DNA from: Magnaporthiopsis rhizophila | Lineage: Eukaryota > Ascomycota > Sordariomycetes > Magnaporthales > Magnaporthaceae | Length of the DNA: 64,000 bases | NCBI GenBank assembly: GCA_003049465.1 | Contig: PYSS01000003.1 | Location: 643,323-707,322 of the forward strand | Direction of reading: 5' to 3' | Notes under the pieces: model-generated | Database searches by the model: none | What the model saw: only the letters and a program-made list of their open reading frames with translations | Told to the model about the DNA's origin: nothing | Shown here: positions 1 to 11,896 of the stretch, piece after piece | How positions within the stretch are numbered: position 1 is the first letter of the stretch | Layout of the letters: every line of letters begins with the position of its first letter | Translations under genes and position numbers: made by a program

Positions 1-22
1 GAGAACGTCCATAACCGGATAG

Positions 23-3000
23 AGGCTGTGGAGAGGGCGGTTGCGGAGCCTGTACCGTCGTTGTCGCAGCCTGGAACCCGACCACCAAGCAGGTCTACCA
101 TGCCAGCGTCAACGCCTGCCTGGCCCCGCTGGCCAGCGTTGATGGCAAACATGTCATCACCATCGAGGGCATCGGAAACTCCAAGAAGCCGCACGTAGCT
201 CAGCAGCAAATTGCCCAGGGCAATGGAAGCCGTAAGACTGGCCATGAATTCATTCCTCAGCAATATCAAGTGGCGGTAGCATCCGCATAACTAACTCTTT
301 TTCGGGCCATAGAATGTGGCTTTTGCACCCCTGGAATTGCCATGAGTCTGTCCCCTTGACCTTACCTAACTCTAGGACTTATGCATTGGCACATTGACAA
401 TGCTTTTCTCGCCTGAATCCTCCTCGGGTCGCTAACAAACCCTGCCTTCTTCCAACGCGCAGGCCTGTATGCCCTTCTTAGGAATAACTCGGCTCCATCG
501 GAACATGACGTGGAAGAGGCGTTCGATGGCAACCTGTGCCGCTGCACAGGCTACCGGCCTATTCTAGACGCTGCTCAGGCCTTCAGCGTGAAAAAGGCAA
601 GCAACGGCTGCGGCAACTCCACTGCAGCCGGCGGGAGCGGCTGTTGCATGGAAAATGGCGATGGCCCTCCCGGAGGCTGCTGCAGGTCGGCTTCTAAGTC
701 CAATGGCGACCAGCCCCCGCTCAAGACCTTCACGCGCCCGGAACTGGTAAAGTACGACCCCGAGACTGAGCTTATCTTCCCACCGGCGCTCAAGAAGCAC
801 GCGTTCAAGCCGCTGTCCTTTGGAAACAAGAGGAAACGGTGGTATCGCCCAGTGACGTTGGACCAACTGCTGGAGCTGAAGAGTGTCTTCCCGAACGCCA
901 AAATCATTGGCGGTAGCACCGAGACGCAGATCGAGATCAAGTTCAAAGCACAGCAGTATCCGGTTTCCGTTTATGTTGGCGACATACCTGAGCTGCGCCA
1001 GTACTCCCTGAAGGATGACCACGTCGAGGTCGGCGGCAACGTCACGCTTACGGACCTTGAGGCCATCTGCAAAGAGGCCATCTCTCGTTATGGCGGCGCT
1101 CGAGCGCAGGTCTTCGCTGCCATGTACAAGCAGCTCAAGTATTTCGCCGGGAGGCAGATCAGGAACGTCGGCACACCGGCCGGCAATCTGGTCACCGCGT
1201 CACCCATCTCGGACCTGAACCCCATCTTTGTTGCTTCGGACTCGGTGCTGCTGGCAAAGTCTCAGGCCAAGGAAACCGAGATCTCTATGTCCACCTTCTT
1301 CCGGGGCTACCGACGGACGGCTCTCGAGGCCGACGCGGTCATTGCCTCGATTCGGATTCCTCTGACCCAGGAGACGGGCGAGTATTTCCGGTCCTACAAA
1401 CAGGCGAAGAGGAAGGACGACGACATAGCCATTGTCACGGCGGCGCTCAGGGTGAAACTGGACGGTGAGGGTGTCGTAGAGAAGTGCAACCTTGTCTTTG
1501 GAGGGATGGCTGCGTTCACGCTGGCGGCCAAAGCCACGTCGGAGTTCATGACCGGCAAGAAATTCGCCGAGCTGGAGACGCTCGAGGGTAGCATGAACGC
1601 TCTGGAGGAGGACTTCAATCTTCCCTTTGGCGTCCCGGGTGGCATGGCTTCCTACCGCAAGTCGCTCGCATTGGGCTTCTTCTACCGCTTCTACCACGAC
1701 GTTATGGCCGAGCTGAGCGGCCAAGGCGCTACTTCCGCTGCCGCCGATCACGCAGACAAGGACGCCGTCGAGGAGCTGGAGAGGGACATCTCTACCGGAA
1801 CCGTCGACGTCGACGCCACGGCAGCGTACCAGCAGGAAATCGTCGGAAAGGCCAACCCTCACCTGGCGGCGCTGAAGCAGACAACAGGTGAGGCGCAGTA
1901 CACGGACGATATACCGCCGCTGGCCAACGAGCTGCACGGCTGCCTTGTGCTGTCCACCAAGGCGCACGCCAAGATCCTGTCGGTCGACTTCTCGGCCGCG
2001 CTCGAGATCCCCGGCGTGGTCGACTACGTGGACCGGCACGACATGCCGCGGCCCGAGATGAACCGCTGGGGCGCGCCGTACTTTGAGGAGGTCTTCCTCG
2101 CCGAGGACGAGGTCCTCACTTGCGGCCAGCCCATCGCCATGATTCTGGCCAAGACGGCACTCCAGGCGGCCGAGGGCGCGCGCGCCGTCAAGGTCGAGTA
2201 CGAGGACCTTCCGGCCATCTTCACCATGGAGGAGGCCATCGAGAAGGAGAGCTTCTACAAGTTCTTCAAGGAGATTAAGAAGGGCGACCCGGAGGCTGCG
2301 TTTGCCAAGTGCGACCACGTCTTCAGCGGCGTGGCCCGCATGGGCGGCCAGGAGCACTTCTATCTCGAAACACAGACGGCTCTGGTGGTGCCTAAGCCCG
2401 AGGATGGCGAGATGGATATCTACTGCAGCACCCAGAACACAAACGAAACGTAAGTTTGGAGCAGTCGGCCGTGCTATGCTCTGCTGGTGTGTATGTGTAT
2501 GTGCTAACAAAAGCTGCGTGACCCATCATCCACCGTACAGCCAAGTGTATGCGGCGCGTGTCTGCGACGTGCAGGTCAACAAGGTCCTCGTCAAGGTCAA
2601 GCGGCTGGGCGGCGGCTTCGGCGGCAAGGAGTCGCGGTCGGTGCAGCTGAGCTCGATAGTGGCTCTGGCGGCGAACAAGACGCGGCGGCCGGTGAGGTGC
2701 ATGTTGACGCGCGAGGAGGACATGGTGACGTCGGGCCAGCGGCACCCGTTCCTGGGGCGGTGGAAGGTTGGGGTCAACGCCGACGGCAAGATGCAGGCGC
2801 TGGACCTAGACATCTTCAACAACGGCGGCTGGTCGTGGGACCTGAGCGCGGCCGTGTGCGAGCGCTCCTTGACGCACTGCGACAACTGCTACCGCGTGCC
2901 CAACGTCCACGTCCGCGGTCGCGTGTGCCGCACAAACACAATGTCCAACACGGCCTTCCGCGGCTTCGGCGGGCCCCAGGGCATGTTCATCGCCGAGACG

Positions 3001-4266
3001 TACATGGCCGAGGTCGCCGACCGCCTGGGCATGCCCGTCGAGAAGCTGCGCGAGATCAACATGTACCAGCCCCTGGAGGAGACGCACTTCAACCAGACCC
3101 TAACCGACTGGCACGTCCCGCTTATGTACCGCCAGCTGCAGGACGACACCGATTACAGCGCCCGCCAGGCCGCGGCCGCGCGCTTCAACGAGGCCCACCG
3201 CTGGCGCAAGCGCGGGCTGGCCCTGGTGCCGACCAAGTTCGGCATCTCCTTCACCGCCTACTGGCTCAACCAGGCGGGTGCGCTGGTGCACATCTACCAC
3301 GACGGCTCCGTCCTGGTCGCGCACGGCGGCACCGAGATGGGCCAGGGCCTGCACACAAAGATGGCCATGGTGGCGGCGCAGGCGCTGGGCGTGCCGCTCG
3401 AGAACATCCACATCTCCGAGACGGCCACCAACACGGTTGCCAACGCCTCGTCCACGGCCGCCTCGGCCTCGTCCGACCTCAACGGCTACGCCATCGCCAA
3501 CGCCTGCGACCAGCTCAACGCCCGCCTGGCCCCGTTCCGCGAGAGGCTCGGGCCCGAAGCCACAATGGGCCAGCTCGCCGAGGCGGCCTACTTTGACCGC
3601 GTCAACCTCTCGGCCCAAGGCTTCTACAAGACGCCCGAGATCGGGTACTCGTGGGACGAGAACAAGGGCAAGATGTTCTTCTACTTCACCCAGGGCGTCG
3701 CCGCGGCCGAGTGCGAGGTCGACACGCTCACGGGCACCTGGACCTGCCTGCGAGCCGACGTCAAGATGGACGTCGGCCGCAGCATCAACCCGGCCATCGA
3801 CTACGGCCAGATCCAGGGCGCCTTCGTCCAGGGCATGGGCCTCTTCACCATGGAGGAGTCGCTCTGGCTGCGCTCGGGCCCCCAGGCCGGCCAGCTCTTC
3901 ACCCGCGGCCCGGGGACCTACAAGATCCCCGGCTTCCGCGACGTGCCCCAGCGCTTCAACGTCACGCTGCTCAAGGACGTCGAGTGGCAGGACCTGCGCA
4001 CCATCCAGCGCAGCAGGGGTGTCGGCGAGCCGCCCCTGTTCATGGGCAGCGCCGTCTTCTTCGCCATCCGCGACGCCCTCAAGGCCGCCCGCGCCCAGTA
4101 CGGCGTCGTCGCCACCGTCGGCGTCGACGACAGCCACGACGGCTTGCTCCGCCTCGAGAGCCCCGCCACCCCTGAGCGCATCCGCCTCGCCTGCGTCGAT
4201 CCCATCATGGAGCGATCCAGGGTCGTGCCCAAGGACGGGGAGAAGAACTTTTTCATCGCCATCTGA
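23..4266 (+). CDS. Xanthine dehydrogenase (purine hydroxylase), 5' end cut by the window
   Basis: Oxidises hypoxanthine and xanthine to urate in purine catabolism, using 2Fe-2S, FAD, molybdopterin and NAD. Visible exons are about 23-231, 313-345, 463-2449 and 2541-4266; introns are GT-AG and rejoin the frame (for example ATGA|gt...ag|GCCTGTAT). The iron-sulfur part shows CGEGGCGAC, then CGFCTPG and CRCTGYRP. A FAD segment IIGGSTETQIE follows near 900-940. The molybdenum half shows GGGFGGKESR, RGFGGPQG and, near the C-terminus, GVGEPP, which carries the catalytic Glu of the family. The stop is at 4264-4266 after FFIAI. The first exon(s) lie left of the window: an acceptor at about 21-22 opens the visible part, and a stop in the same frame just upstream rules out further coding there. 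It is convergent with the ZIP4-like gene, with about 157 bp between the stops. It is intact over the visible part. The close alternative, aldehyde oxidase, is less likely because the motifs are those of fungal purine hydroxylase. Confidence 0.95.
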
Positions 4267-4423
4267 GACTTGTGATCAAAGGGGTAGATGGCTGGCTTTA
4301 TGCTGTTCTGCGGTGGATCACTCGTTCTAGCAGACTAGGTACCATACACCTAGGCAGGAAGCAAACACAAAAACATCAAGCAGAATGCCATGTGGGTACC
4401 TGGTTAAGTAGTAACACAAAAAA

Positions 4424-7400
4424 TCAAGTCGTTGGTTCGTTCTGTCGCCTCAGGCTCACAGACATGTAATTTTCACGCATTAGTCGCTCCAGCCTGCCCT
4501 TGTCGTCATTGTAATGAGCCAGCTTGATGGCCGTTTGGATCCACCTCTTGGCCCTTTCCTCGTCTCCCTGGCCGGAACAGTCGAGCCCGTGGTTATATGC
4601 CACAGTCGCGATCCACTCCAGCTCATCGCGAGGCCACAGTGAGTTTTCGACCTGCAACAGACGCCGTAGTTAGCATCGAGAATGAGTAACCTAAACAGAA
4701 CCCAGCTCCCATGACAAGGCTTGTGTGGGGGACTACCCCTTACCTCGACTGATTTCCTTGCCACATCGCACGCCGTTTTGACTTGTTCGAATGCCAGCTC
4801 TGGATCTAGACCCATCGTTGCCTGGAACAGACAGCGGATATATCTGGCGAGCGTACTCGAGTCGTAGTCTTGCAGCTCCGACAGCTGGGTGATGACAACA
4901 TTGAGAGTGGAATAGAACTCTACGGAAGCCCGTAGGCGGTCAGCAATTTTTGTTTTCCTACCACGATGTGACTATTAAGGAGCCAAGAGAGGAGGATGAA
5001 AAAAAATACCTTGTGAGGGAATCTGGCGGGGCCCTTGCAGCCGCAAGAGGCAGTCCGCCATGGCTCTGAACGTGTCGGCATTCTGGCAGATCACAGCCCG
5101 CCGCGCCACCTCGCCGAGCTGGGAAAACTGTCGCAGGTGAATGGCTGCCTCCAGATCGAAAATGATGATGGTCTGGAGTTTCTTGAGCAGGTGCCTGTAG
5201 TCGGCCGTCGAGACACCCTCGCCCTGCCGATATGCGTCCAGTGCTGTCTCAAACCCCGCCACATTCTTCCGCACCCCCTGATAGTCGAGGAGCTGCTGCT
5301 CGACGTCATCCTGTGCTCGAGCGACGGCGGTCAGAGCGGACGCGTTCACAAAATGGCAGAACACCCTGCGAAGTGGGAGGTCTCGTGCCACCGGAGAGCT
5401 TGCGTCTGCCGGGAAATGGTCCGCGATCCTGATGCAAGCGTCTAGGGTCCGAACCACCTGGCGTGGATCCCACGTCTGAGCGTTCTTGATTGCCAAGTTG
5501 TAGGAATTCTGACAGAACCACTCGAGCTCTCTGATATCGAACAGTTTGTTGCCGCTCGCGTCTGTCTCGTTTCTATCCATTTCATTTGCGGCTGCGGATC
5601 TGCCGTGAGCATTAAAACAACACCATGAACTTTCGCGGAGACGCAACTAGTCACGCACCTTGATCGAAGACTGTTGCAATGTCCGAGATGGTGGGCTCGT
5701 GGTCAGCATGACTGCCGCCGCCTTCCAGCAGCTTGTGCAGATATCGAATGGTGCATCTTTGAAGTGTTGGGAGGTGGATCGGGCTGTTTGGGTTGTGTCC
5801 ACGCGCCCGGATAAGCCGCTTCAAGGCCTCGGCAACGCATTCATTATCACCAGCCTTTTGGGCGTCTAGGACGCATGCGTACAGCAGATCCTCCCCTCTG
5901 TCGGAGGCGCTCAAGGTTTCCAGACATTGGGCAGCCAGGTCAAAGTCGCCACTGCGAGCTGCAACTTTGAATATCAAATACCTTGTCATCTCTTCCTTCT
6001 GTGCCTGCTCGGCCATGCCGTGGTATGTGGATAGGGCCGCCGGTAGGTCGTTGAGAGACAGATAGCAGAGCAACAACTTTCTGCCAAGGGTGAGCGGGTG
6101 TATTGGAAGCGGACGGTGCCCGGCGAATAAATTGCGAGAACTCACCTTTCAACCTTGGCTCTGTTAGTCGGGCCTGACTCCTGGAAAACTGGGGCAAGAG
6201 CGAGATGGCACCATTCCGATGCCACGTCGCAGTGTCCCTGGGAATAGCCAGCGTCGATCGTCTTCCAAATCAGCTGGTCCCCAGCGCTGTTAGATACCGA
6301 GATTTGACACTCGCGTGACTGACTAGATGGGCTCTGCATACCATCTGAGAGCCTGTAGCCGCTTTTGCCCCGACCGGCAGTTCCAGCTTGGAGAAGAATG
6401 CCTTAGCCTGCCGGATGCTGTCCATAGACTCTCGATGTTGGGTGGTCATTTTCACCCTGAGGACAACGAGCTTGTCATACCACTCGGCGCAATTGCCTCC
6501 CTCAAAGTTGGTACACTGCAAGCTCGCTAGAAACTCGTCGAGGATCTTCACCCCGAGACCAGGGCTCTTCTCGTGGAGCTTCTGAATGTGCCTCTTCAGA
6601 GCCTTGAAGTTGGGATCTGTAGACGTGAAGGCTTTGATCATGCGGCGGAGGACGTCGGCGTAGGCCTCGCCATCGAAGACTTCGGCAGGCGACTTGCTGA
6701 GCAGCTCGAGGTTGAGAATGAGAACAAACGGCTGGCTCCCAATCTCGGTTTCAAGATAGCCGACCAGACCGCGTGCTTCTTCAAAGCCCTCCGGAGTCTC
6801 GAGCCCAAGAAGGGCCGTGATATATGCCTGAAAGATGGAGAGCCTTAGGCTTAGTCCTTGGGCACTGAGTTGACCAACGTTCTGGCTGCCGATGATGTCG
6901 CTGCTCCTCTTTAGCCATTTGGAGGCCATGGGAAAGTCCTTCTTCACCATTGCCAGGTCCCAGCCAATTTCGTAAAGAACTTCGGCTAGATTTTCCGCGG
7001 AGTCGTGGCCCAAGGATGGGAGCAGAGATTCCACCTGGGCGTACATGTGCTCGGCGACTTCAAGTCGATTCTCCCTCCAACACTGCCGTAAGCCGGTCAG
7101 TAATTATATATTTCCCAGACAGAGGCCACTAGATAGTCGGCAGCGTTACATACCAGAGTCACACGTATGCCGTAGTATTCAGCCCTCAGACTGGAGCACT
7201 CGTGAGCCTGGGCGGCCTCGATGTCTCCTCTGCACAGCTTGTCTGCTTTGCCCTCGTAGACGGCCAGCTGCTGAACCACGATCTGACTGAGTTCCGAACC
7301 TTGCTCCTCCTCTTCTGGGTCGTCAGCGGGGCTGCTATGCCATGGTGCGGACTCGGTGTGTGTCCGCGCGCTCACCGATACACGATCTGGCTGCCCTCAG

Positions 7401-7909
7401 GCCCATCCGCATCAGGTTGGCCAGAGCTCCAGGAGTGCAGCCATCGTCCCACCGAGCCAGATGCATCATCTGGAAGGCGAGCACACGGGACGATAGAAGT
7501 AGGGTTCTCTGGGCGGCCGGCACGTTCTTGTCCGCGATGTCTCGGCGGACGTAGATGCATCGGTTCCAGAGGTTTGCGCCGACCCTGTCCAGGGTTCGGT
7601 CGCCGCAAAGCCCGGCACCGGGAGTCAGGTTTAGATGGTACTGGTTCTGGTGGTGCTCGATGCTGCGAATCTGCCTGCGGACGCTGGTGTGAAGGGTGGC
7701 CGCTGTGGCGGGGTCGAGGCTTCGGGTATGGAGGGTCTGGATCGCTTCCTCGGCAATTTCTGCGACTGGTCAGCGCCTTTGCGTACAGAAGCGCTCGTGG
7801 ACGTATAAGAAACTGGCGGGAGATGGTAGTTACTGGTGATCGTAGCCTTCAGCTTCTTGATCTTGCCAGCCCGGCCGTTGGCGGCGGCGTCTGCGGGCGT
7901 TGGCGGCAT
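4424..7909 (-). CDS. SPO22/ZIP4-type meiotic protein (TPR-rich)
   Basis: SPO22/ZIP4 proteins act in meiotic prophase, where they help assemble the synaptonemal complex and promote class I crossovers. I join about nine exons on the minus strand, starting at ATG 7909 (MPPTPADAAANG), for roughly 980 residues. Approximate exons are 7909-7834, 7767-7379, 7316-7152, 7084-6312, 6254-6144, 6079-5662, 5605-5014, 4926-4744 and 4651-4424. The SPO22 domain is seen in the central part: ENLAEVLYEIGWD, then a helical repeat region with GLETPEGFEEARGLV and DGEAYADVLRRMI, then repeats such as CYLSLNDLPAALSTYHGMAE. The C-terminal exon holds WIATVAYNHGLD and RAKRWIQTAIKLA, typical of the family's last TPR-like repeats. 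Every junction I tested kept the frame, so the gene looks intact. The family call is from motif recognition; exon edges may be off by a few bases. Confidence 0.85.
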
Positions 7910-8881
7910 TGTCTACATTCTGGAGTGTGGGCGACCGTAGATGGGATTTGAGGCTTGAGTGAGTGAGGGCTACGTTGATTGTGGCTACTTGAGAATGGAT
8001 GTTCATTACGGGACAAGTTGGCTGAGGAAGGCGCGACATGTCCGTTCTTGACTTGATTGCCTAGCAGGCTCCGCGTTCTAGTCTGCAATGAGGGTTGGAC
8101 ATACAACATCCAACAAATTAAAAACGAGGGGAAATTTCAGAGGGATGAGAAAATGGACATCTCATGGTGCTTCCATGATAGCTAGCGATAGGGGCGAGTG
8201 GAGGTCCAAATACAGTCTGCTTGCGCATCCCCCTGATGAATTGAATATCACAACTGGGACATGGGAGACAGCAGAGCAGATAGATATCGAGAGATCTAAA
8301 ATGTTTTTATATTTCTTGGTCAGTGCATAGGTGGCAAGGTACCTACCTAGGTATTCCAACTTGGGATTTCCCCTAACTTCATCGTGAGCAGCAGGTTTGG
8401 TTCTTTAGGCTTAGGTACCTAGTCTCCAATTAGATGTCTTCAAAGCGCATATTGCCCAGGGTTTACGGACATAATAATGGTATATCTCGGTGCCATACAT
8501 CCTCGGACTGTCAATAATAAATGGTGCTGCTCCCTTATTATGCGGTCCGGTACGTAAGTCTGGAGTAGCCTCGGCGTCAGACCTGTAGCCATATGATGGA
8601 CTCCCTAAGGTCTCTCCCCACGCCATCTCTAAGATATAGCAGTTTGTTGAGATGTTGCGTATTTCTTGGATCATAAACGCACTTTTAGGCCTTGGCCTAA
8701 CCAAACCAAATGGGGCAGCTGTGTTGTCTTTAGTCGTCAGGCGGGTCGTGTGGCAGAAAGTTGCCCACGATCAAACTTGGACTGGGTGGATGTCAGCAAA
8801 GATAGCCTACTCTAGGTAGGCAGAAAATAGAACATCGGGTTTCTTTATCAACCGGCTGGTTTATAGCCAGGAGGAAGGGGC
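7910..8881. other. Intergenic region between ZIP4-like and ERT1-like genes
   Basis: It lies upstream of the ZIP4-like gene and downstream of the ERT1-like stop. I see no convincing coding exon; the short open frames (for example about 8411-8704) match no family. It holds palindromic TACCTAGGTA-like elements at 8338-8354, 8411-8422 and 8812-8820, a class repeated in other intergenic parts of the window. Confidence 0.6.
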
Positions 8882-10962
8882 TTACATTTTGTGGTCATCC
8901 CTCCGAATCTTTAGTGAGAAACAGCACTTGATCGGCGGCTCTGTCGCCTTGTCATCCGGGTTCTTGAGGGAGCACGCTGTCAATAGTGTGTCGTGTGCCG
9001 GATCGAAAGCGATGGTGCCGAACTCTTCCCAATATCGGACCACCGATTCCTCGGTTAATATTTCGTGCAGAGCAATCTTGCCCTGGTCCGAGGTGAGGTC
9101 ACAAGTCAGCTGTGAGCACTAAAGCCCGCCCAAGTAGCGAAGCCAAGAGATGGCGGGAAAGGGGTAGGTAGCAGGGACAGGTGCATACATCGCGTAAACT
9201 GTCGACTGGCACGTTAATGAGCTCCGCCATCTCCTTGTTGCCCCTGAAGATTTCCCCTGTCCGCCGCCAGCAGCAGGCAGGGATGGCCATGCTCGCAAAC
9301 ACGCGGTCGTAGTCCATGAGCGTCTTTTCGAACCACATCTCGACGAAGACGAGCTCCATGTCCGTGAGCGCATGCACCTTCTCACGGAACTTGGGACGGA
9401 ACCGGTCCAGCTGCCGCAGAATCTTCTGCTTGGACGACGCCGCGATATGGCTGTCCAGGTACGAGTTCAGCCGTGCGTACCCCTTAACGTAGTTGAACGG
9501 CTTTAACAGCCCCGCGTCGTATTTGGCCTTGAGTAGCCGTTGCATCCGCGCTTCGGGCGTGTCGTTGCCCGATGGGTCGGCCGCCTGCAGGTAGTACTCG
9601 CGAGCCTTGTCGATGGGCACCACGCTCCCGGGTCTTGAGATGGCCTTACCCTTGTCTGCCTGCGGGATCGCCAAGGCGTCCTTCGATGTGCCACTCAGAG
9701 GCAACATGCTGTTGGCTCCCACGTCGAAGCCGCCGACGCTCCCTGACAGACCCAACCCCAGGCTCGATTCAGTCCCGGTGATGCCCTGCATCTGGTCATC
9801 CAGCAATGCCCCGTCATCCAGCAAGCTTCCGTGCAGGAAGTCGCTCAAGAGGTTGAACTCGTTGGTCACCTCAGGGGTTATAAGATTGTAACTGGGATGG
9901 TAGCTGTGCATATCGTGGAAGTGATTTTGGTTGAACCACGCGTCTGAGAACCCGGCAACTGTCCAAGGAGGGCCACCAACGCAAGACTAAGTCAGCAATG
10001 CTTTCCCTCGTGGTATCTAGCCCAGAGCACCAGCTTAAAAAAAAAAAAAAAGCCGTGACGTACACTGGCCGAGCCCGCTCGGGGCCAACACATTGGTTCG
10101 CGATGCTTGTTGCTGCACGAGAAGGGGGTTGCCGTGGCCTAGCGAGGCCACGGCACCAAAGCCGGCCGGCTTGCCTGCCTGGGTGACGCCAACAGGATCC
10201 ATTCTGTTGTCGAAGGATGGCGGAGGGCCCATTGATCCGACGCTCTGATCTGCTACCGAGACTTGCGCAACATCCGACTGCGTCTCGGTCTCATCGACGG
10301 TAGAGGCTCCTACGGTGCTGCTTTTGGCCTTCTTTGTCTCGTGCTCGCGCGGCTCGTCGTGGCAGAGGTGGCCGATATTGCGTTTTATACATCTGGTACA
10401 TGGTCGCTCCTACGCGCGTCGCCTACTAGTCAGTACAGGCACGACTGTACCATGGGGGACCGACGAGGGTCCCCGCCCACCAGCGGGCGGGCTCCGAAAA
10501 CAAAACGAAAGAGGCCTTACATACGAGATCGCAGGTCATATGCTAGAAGCGGCCAGAGAGTCCATGGGTCAGTCATAATTTGGGCCGGACGAGGCATGCT
10601 TTTCGGCGGGTCCTTGGCAAGGGGGCGTTTTATGCTTCTTGAGGAAGGAAGAAAGGTGAGATGCGCCGTTGGAGAACGCCGGACACGCTGAGGACATACA
10701 GATCTACGGCAGTAAACGCAGGCTAGTAGGAGCAGCGCGAGGGCGCTCAGAAAAGTCAGTACTAGGCAGCCGCAGGTGGGGATGGCGGTAGCGCTTTTGC
10801 GACGCGGGCTCGCCTACCATGGTTGACCTTGCGTCTCTTCTTGGGGGTCTTGGATTGCTCGTCCGAGTGCGGCGGCGGCGCATCGCCGGCGTCCTTGGAT
10901 TGTTTGCGATCTGCTGCACCGCCATTGCCGTCGCTGGTCTGCTTGCCGCCATTCGACTCCAT
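8882..10962 (-). CDS. ert1: Zn2Cys6 transcription activator of gluconeogenesis, ERT1/AcuK type with PAS domain
   Basis: ERT1/AcuK regulators bind DNA through a Zn2Cys6 cluster and activate gluconeogenic genes on non-fermentable carbon. The start is ATG 10962 (MESNGGKQ), followed by a basic stretch KKRRKVNH. The zinc cluster is spread over four exons: 10818-10962 (ends NH), 10700-10722 (ACVYCRRS), 10525-10542 (HMTCDL) and one starting at 10409 (ERPCTRCIKRNIGHLC). Six cysteines result, split 2/1/3. A low-complexity middle follows, then exon 9189-9986 with DAWFNQNHFHDMHSYHPSY and EFNLLSDFL, and the last exon 8882-9082 with GKIALHEILTEESVVRYWEEF, the PAS-like domain typical of the family. The junction between the fourth and fifth exons (about 10066 to 9986) holds a 15-nt T tract and does not give a matching phase with the obvious donor; GT sites at 10091 or 10118 would. 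The other junctions are clean. The family call is strong. Confidence 0.88.
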
Positions 10963-11896
10963 GGTGCTTCTCCCTCTTTCCAGTCTTTCTCAGCTTCTCC
11001 GGCCCTCCTTTTCAGTTGGTCGCGAATGCGCATTGGACGACGCAGGAAGATTGGCGTGAGCGGCGTCGACGTTCGTTCTCGGGCCCAATTCAGCGGCGGG
11101 CAAGCGAGCCACTATGTTCACAGAGGCGAGAATCGGCAGCCGTGCAAGCCCGGGGGAAAAAAGGGGGTCGCGAAGTAGAGATTTAGGGTTTTCTATGGCC
11201 GCGACTCGGTGCGCATATCGTACAGTATCGGACGAGACGGTAGGGACTTGTATATATGAGGCAGATGGGCGGTATGTTGGCGGATCTGGGCGCCCAACGG
11301 AGACCCCTATCGAGGGTATACGGTCGCAATCCGAGCGGCGATGGGATGCTGCGTCATCGGCCACGATGCGGGCTCGCGTGAGCACCTGGACGAGGGGCGG
11401 AGGTTTGCGGAGAACAACCGCTGTCTGTGCTGTGGGTGTTGTTGCTTTGCATCCAGGGCGGGGAGACAGACCCGAGGCAACCAGGGGAAAAAAAAAAAAA
11501 AAAGCAGAGCCGAGGGGCTGCATTTTCCAGCTGGCCAGGGATGGTCTGGGCGTCAGCAGGCCGACCGATATGCTCGCCTGAGCTGCGCCAGCGGCCAATC
11601 GAAAGGCCTAATTGATAGCAATAGTGGGCCACTGACAGTAAGCTTCAGGGCGTGTCACAGGCCCGGATTCAACACAGGGGCTATTTTTCGGCTGAAAGGA
11701 GCAAGAGCATTTGATGGATGTCATTTGATCTCATCGCAAACTTACTGCTGCGGCTAACCGCACATGCATCTTGATCACGCGCCTTCTGTAGAACAGGACG
11801 ACCCAGCGAGTAGCAGACCCAAGCATCTGGGTACACAATTTGACGCGATTCGATTCAAAGAGCTACCTCTCTCGGGCCGACTCAGAATAACACCAC
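10963..11896. other. Intergenic region: ERT1-like promoter and calpain 3' flank
   Basis: About 930 bp upstream of the ERT1-like ATG and downstream of the calpain stop. Several open frames exist on both strands, but they overlap in all frames and resemble no family, so I call none. An A tract of 16 lies at 11488-11503. No regulatory site could be named with confidence. Confidence 0.6.

Noticed and set aside
2697..4330. Long overlapping frames on both strands of the xanthine dehydrogenase gene
   Set aside because: High GC at third codon positions keeps shadow frames open; they are Ala/Arg/Pro-rich and without motifs.
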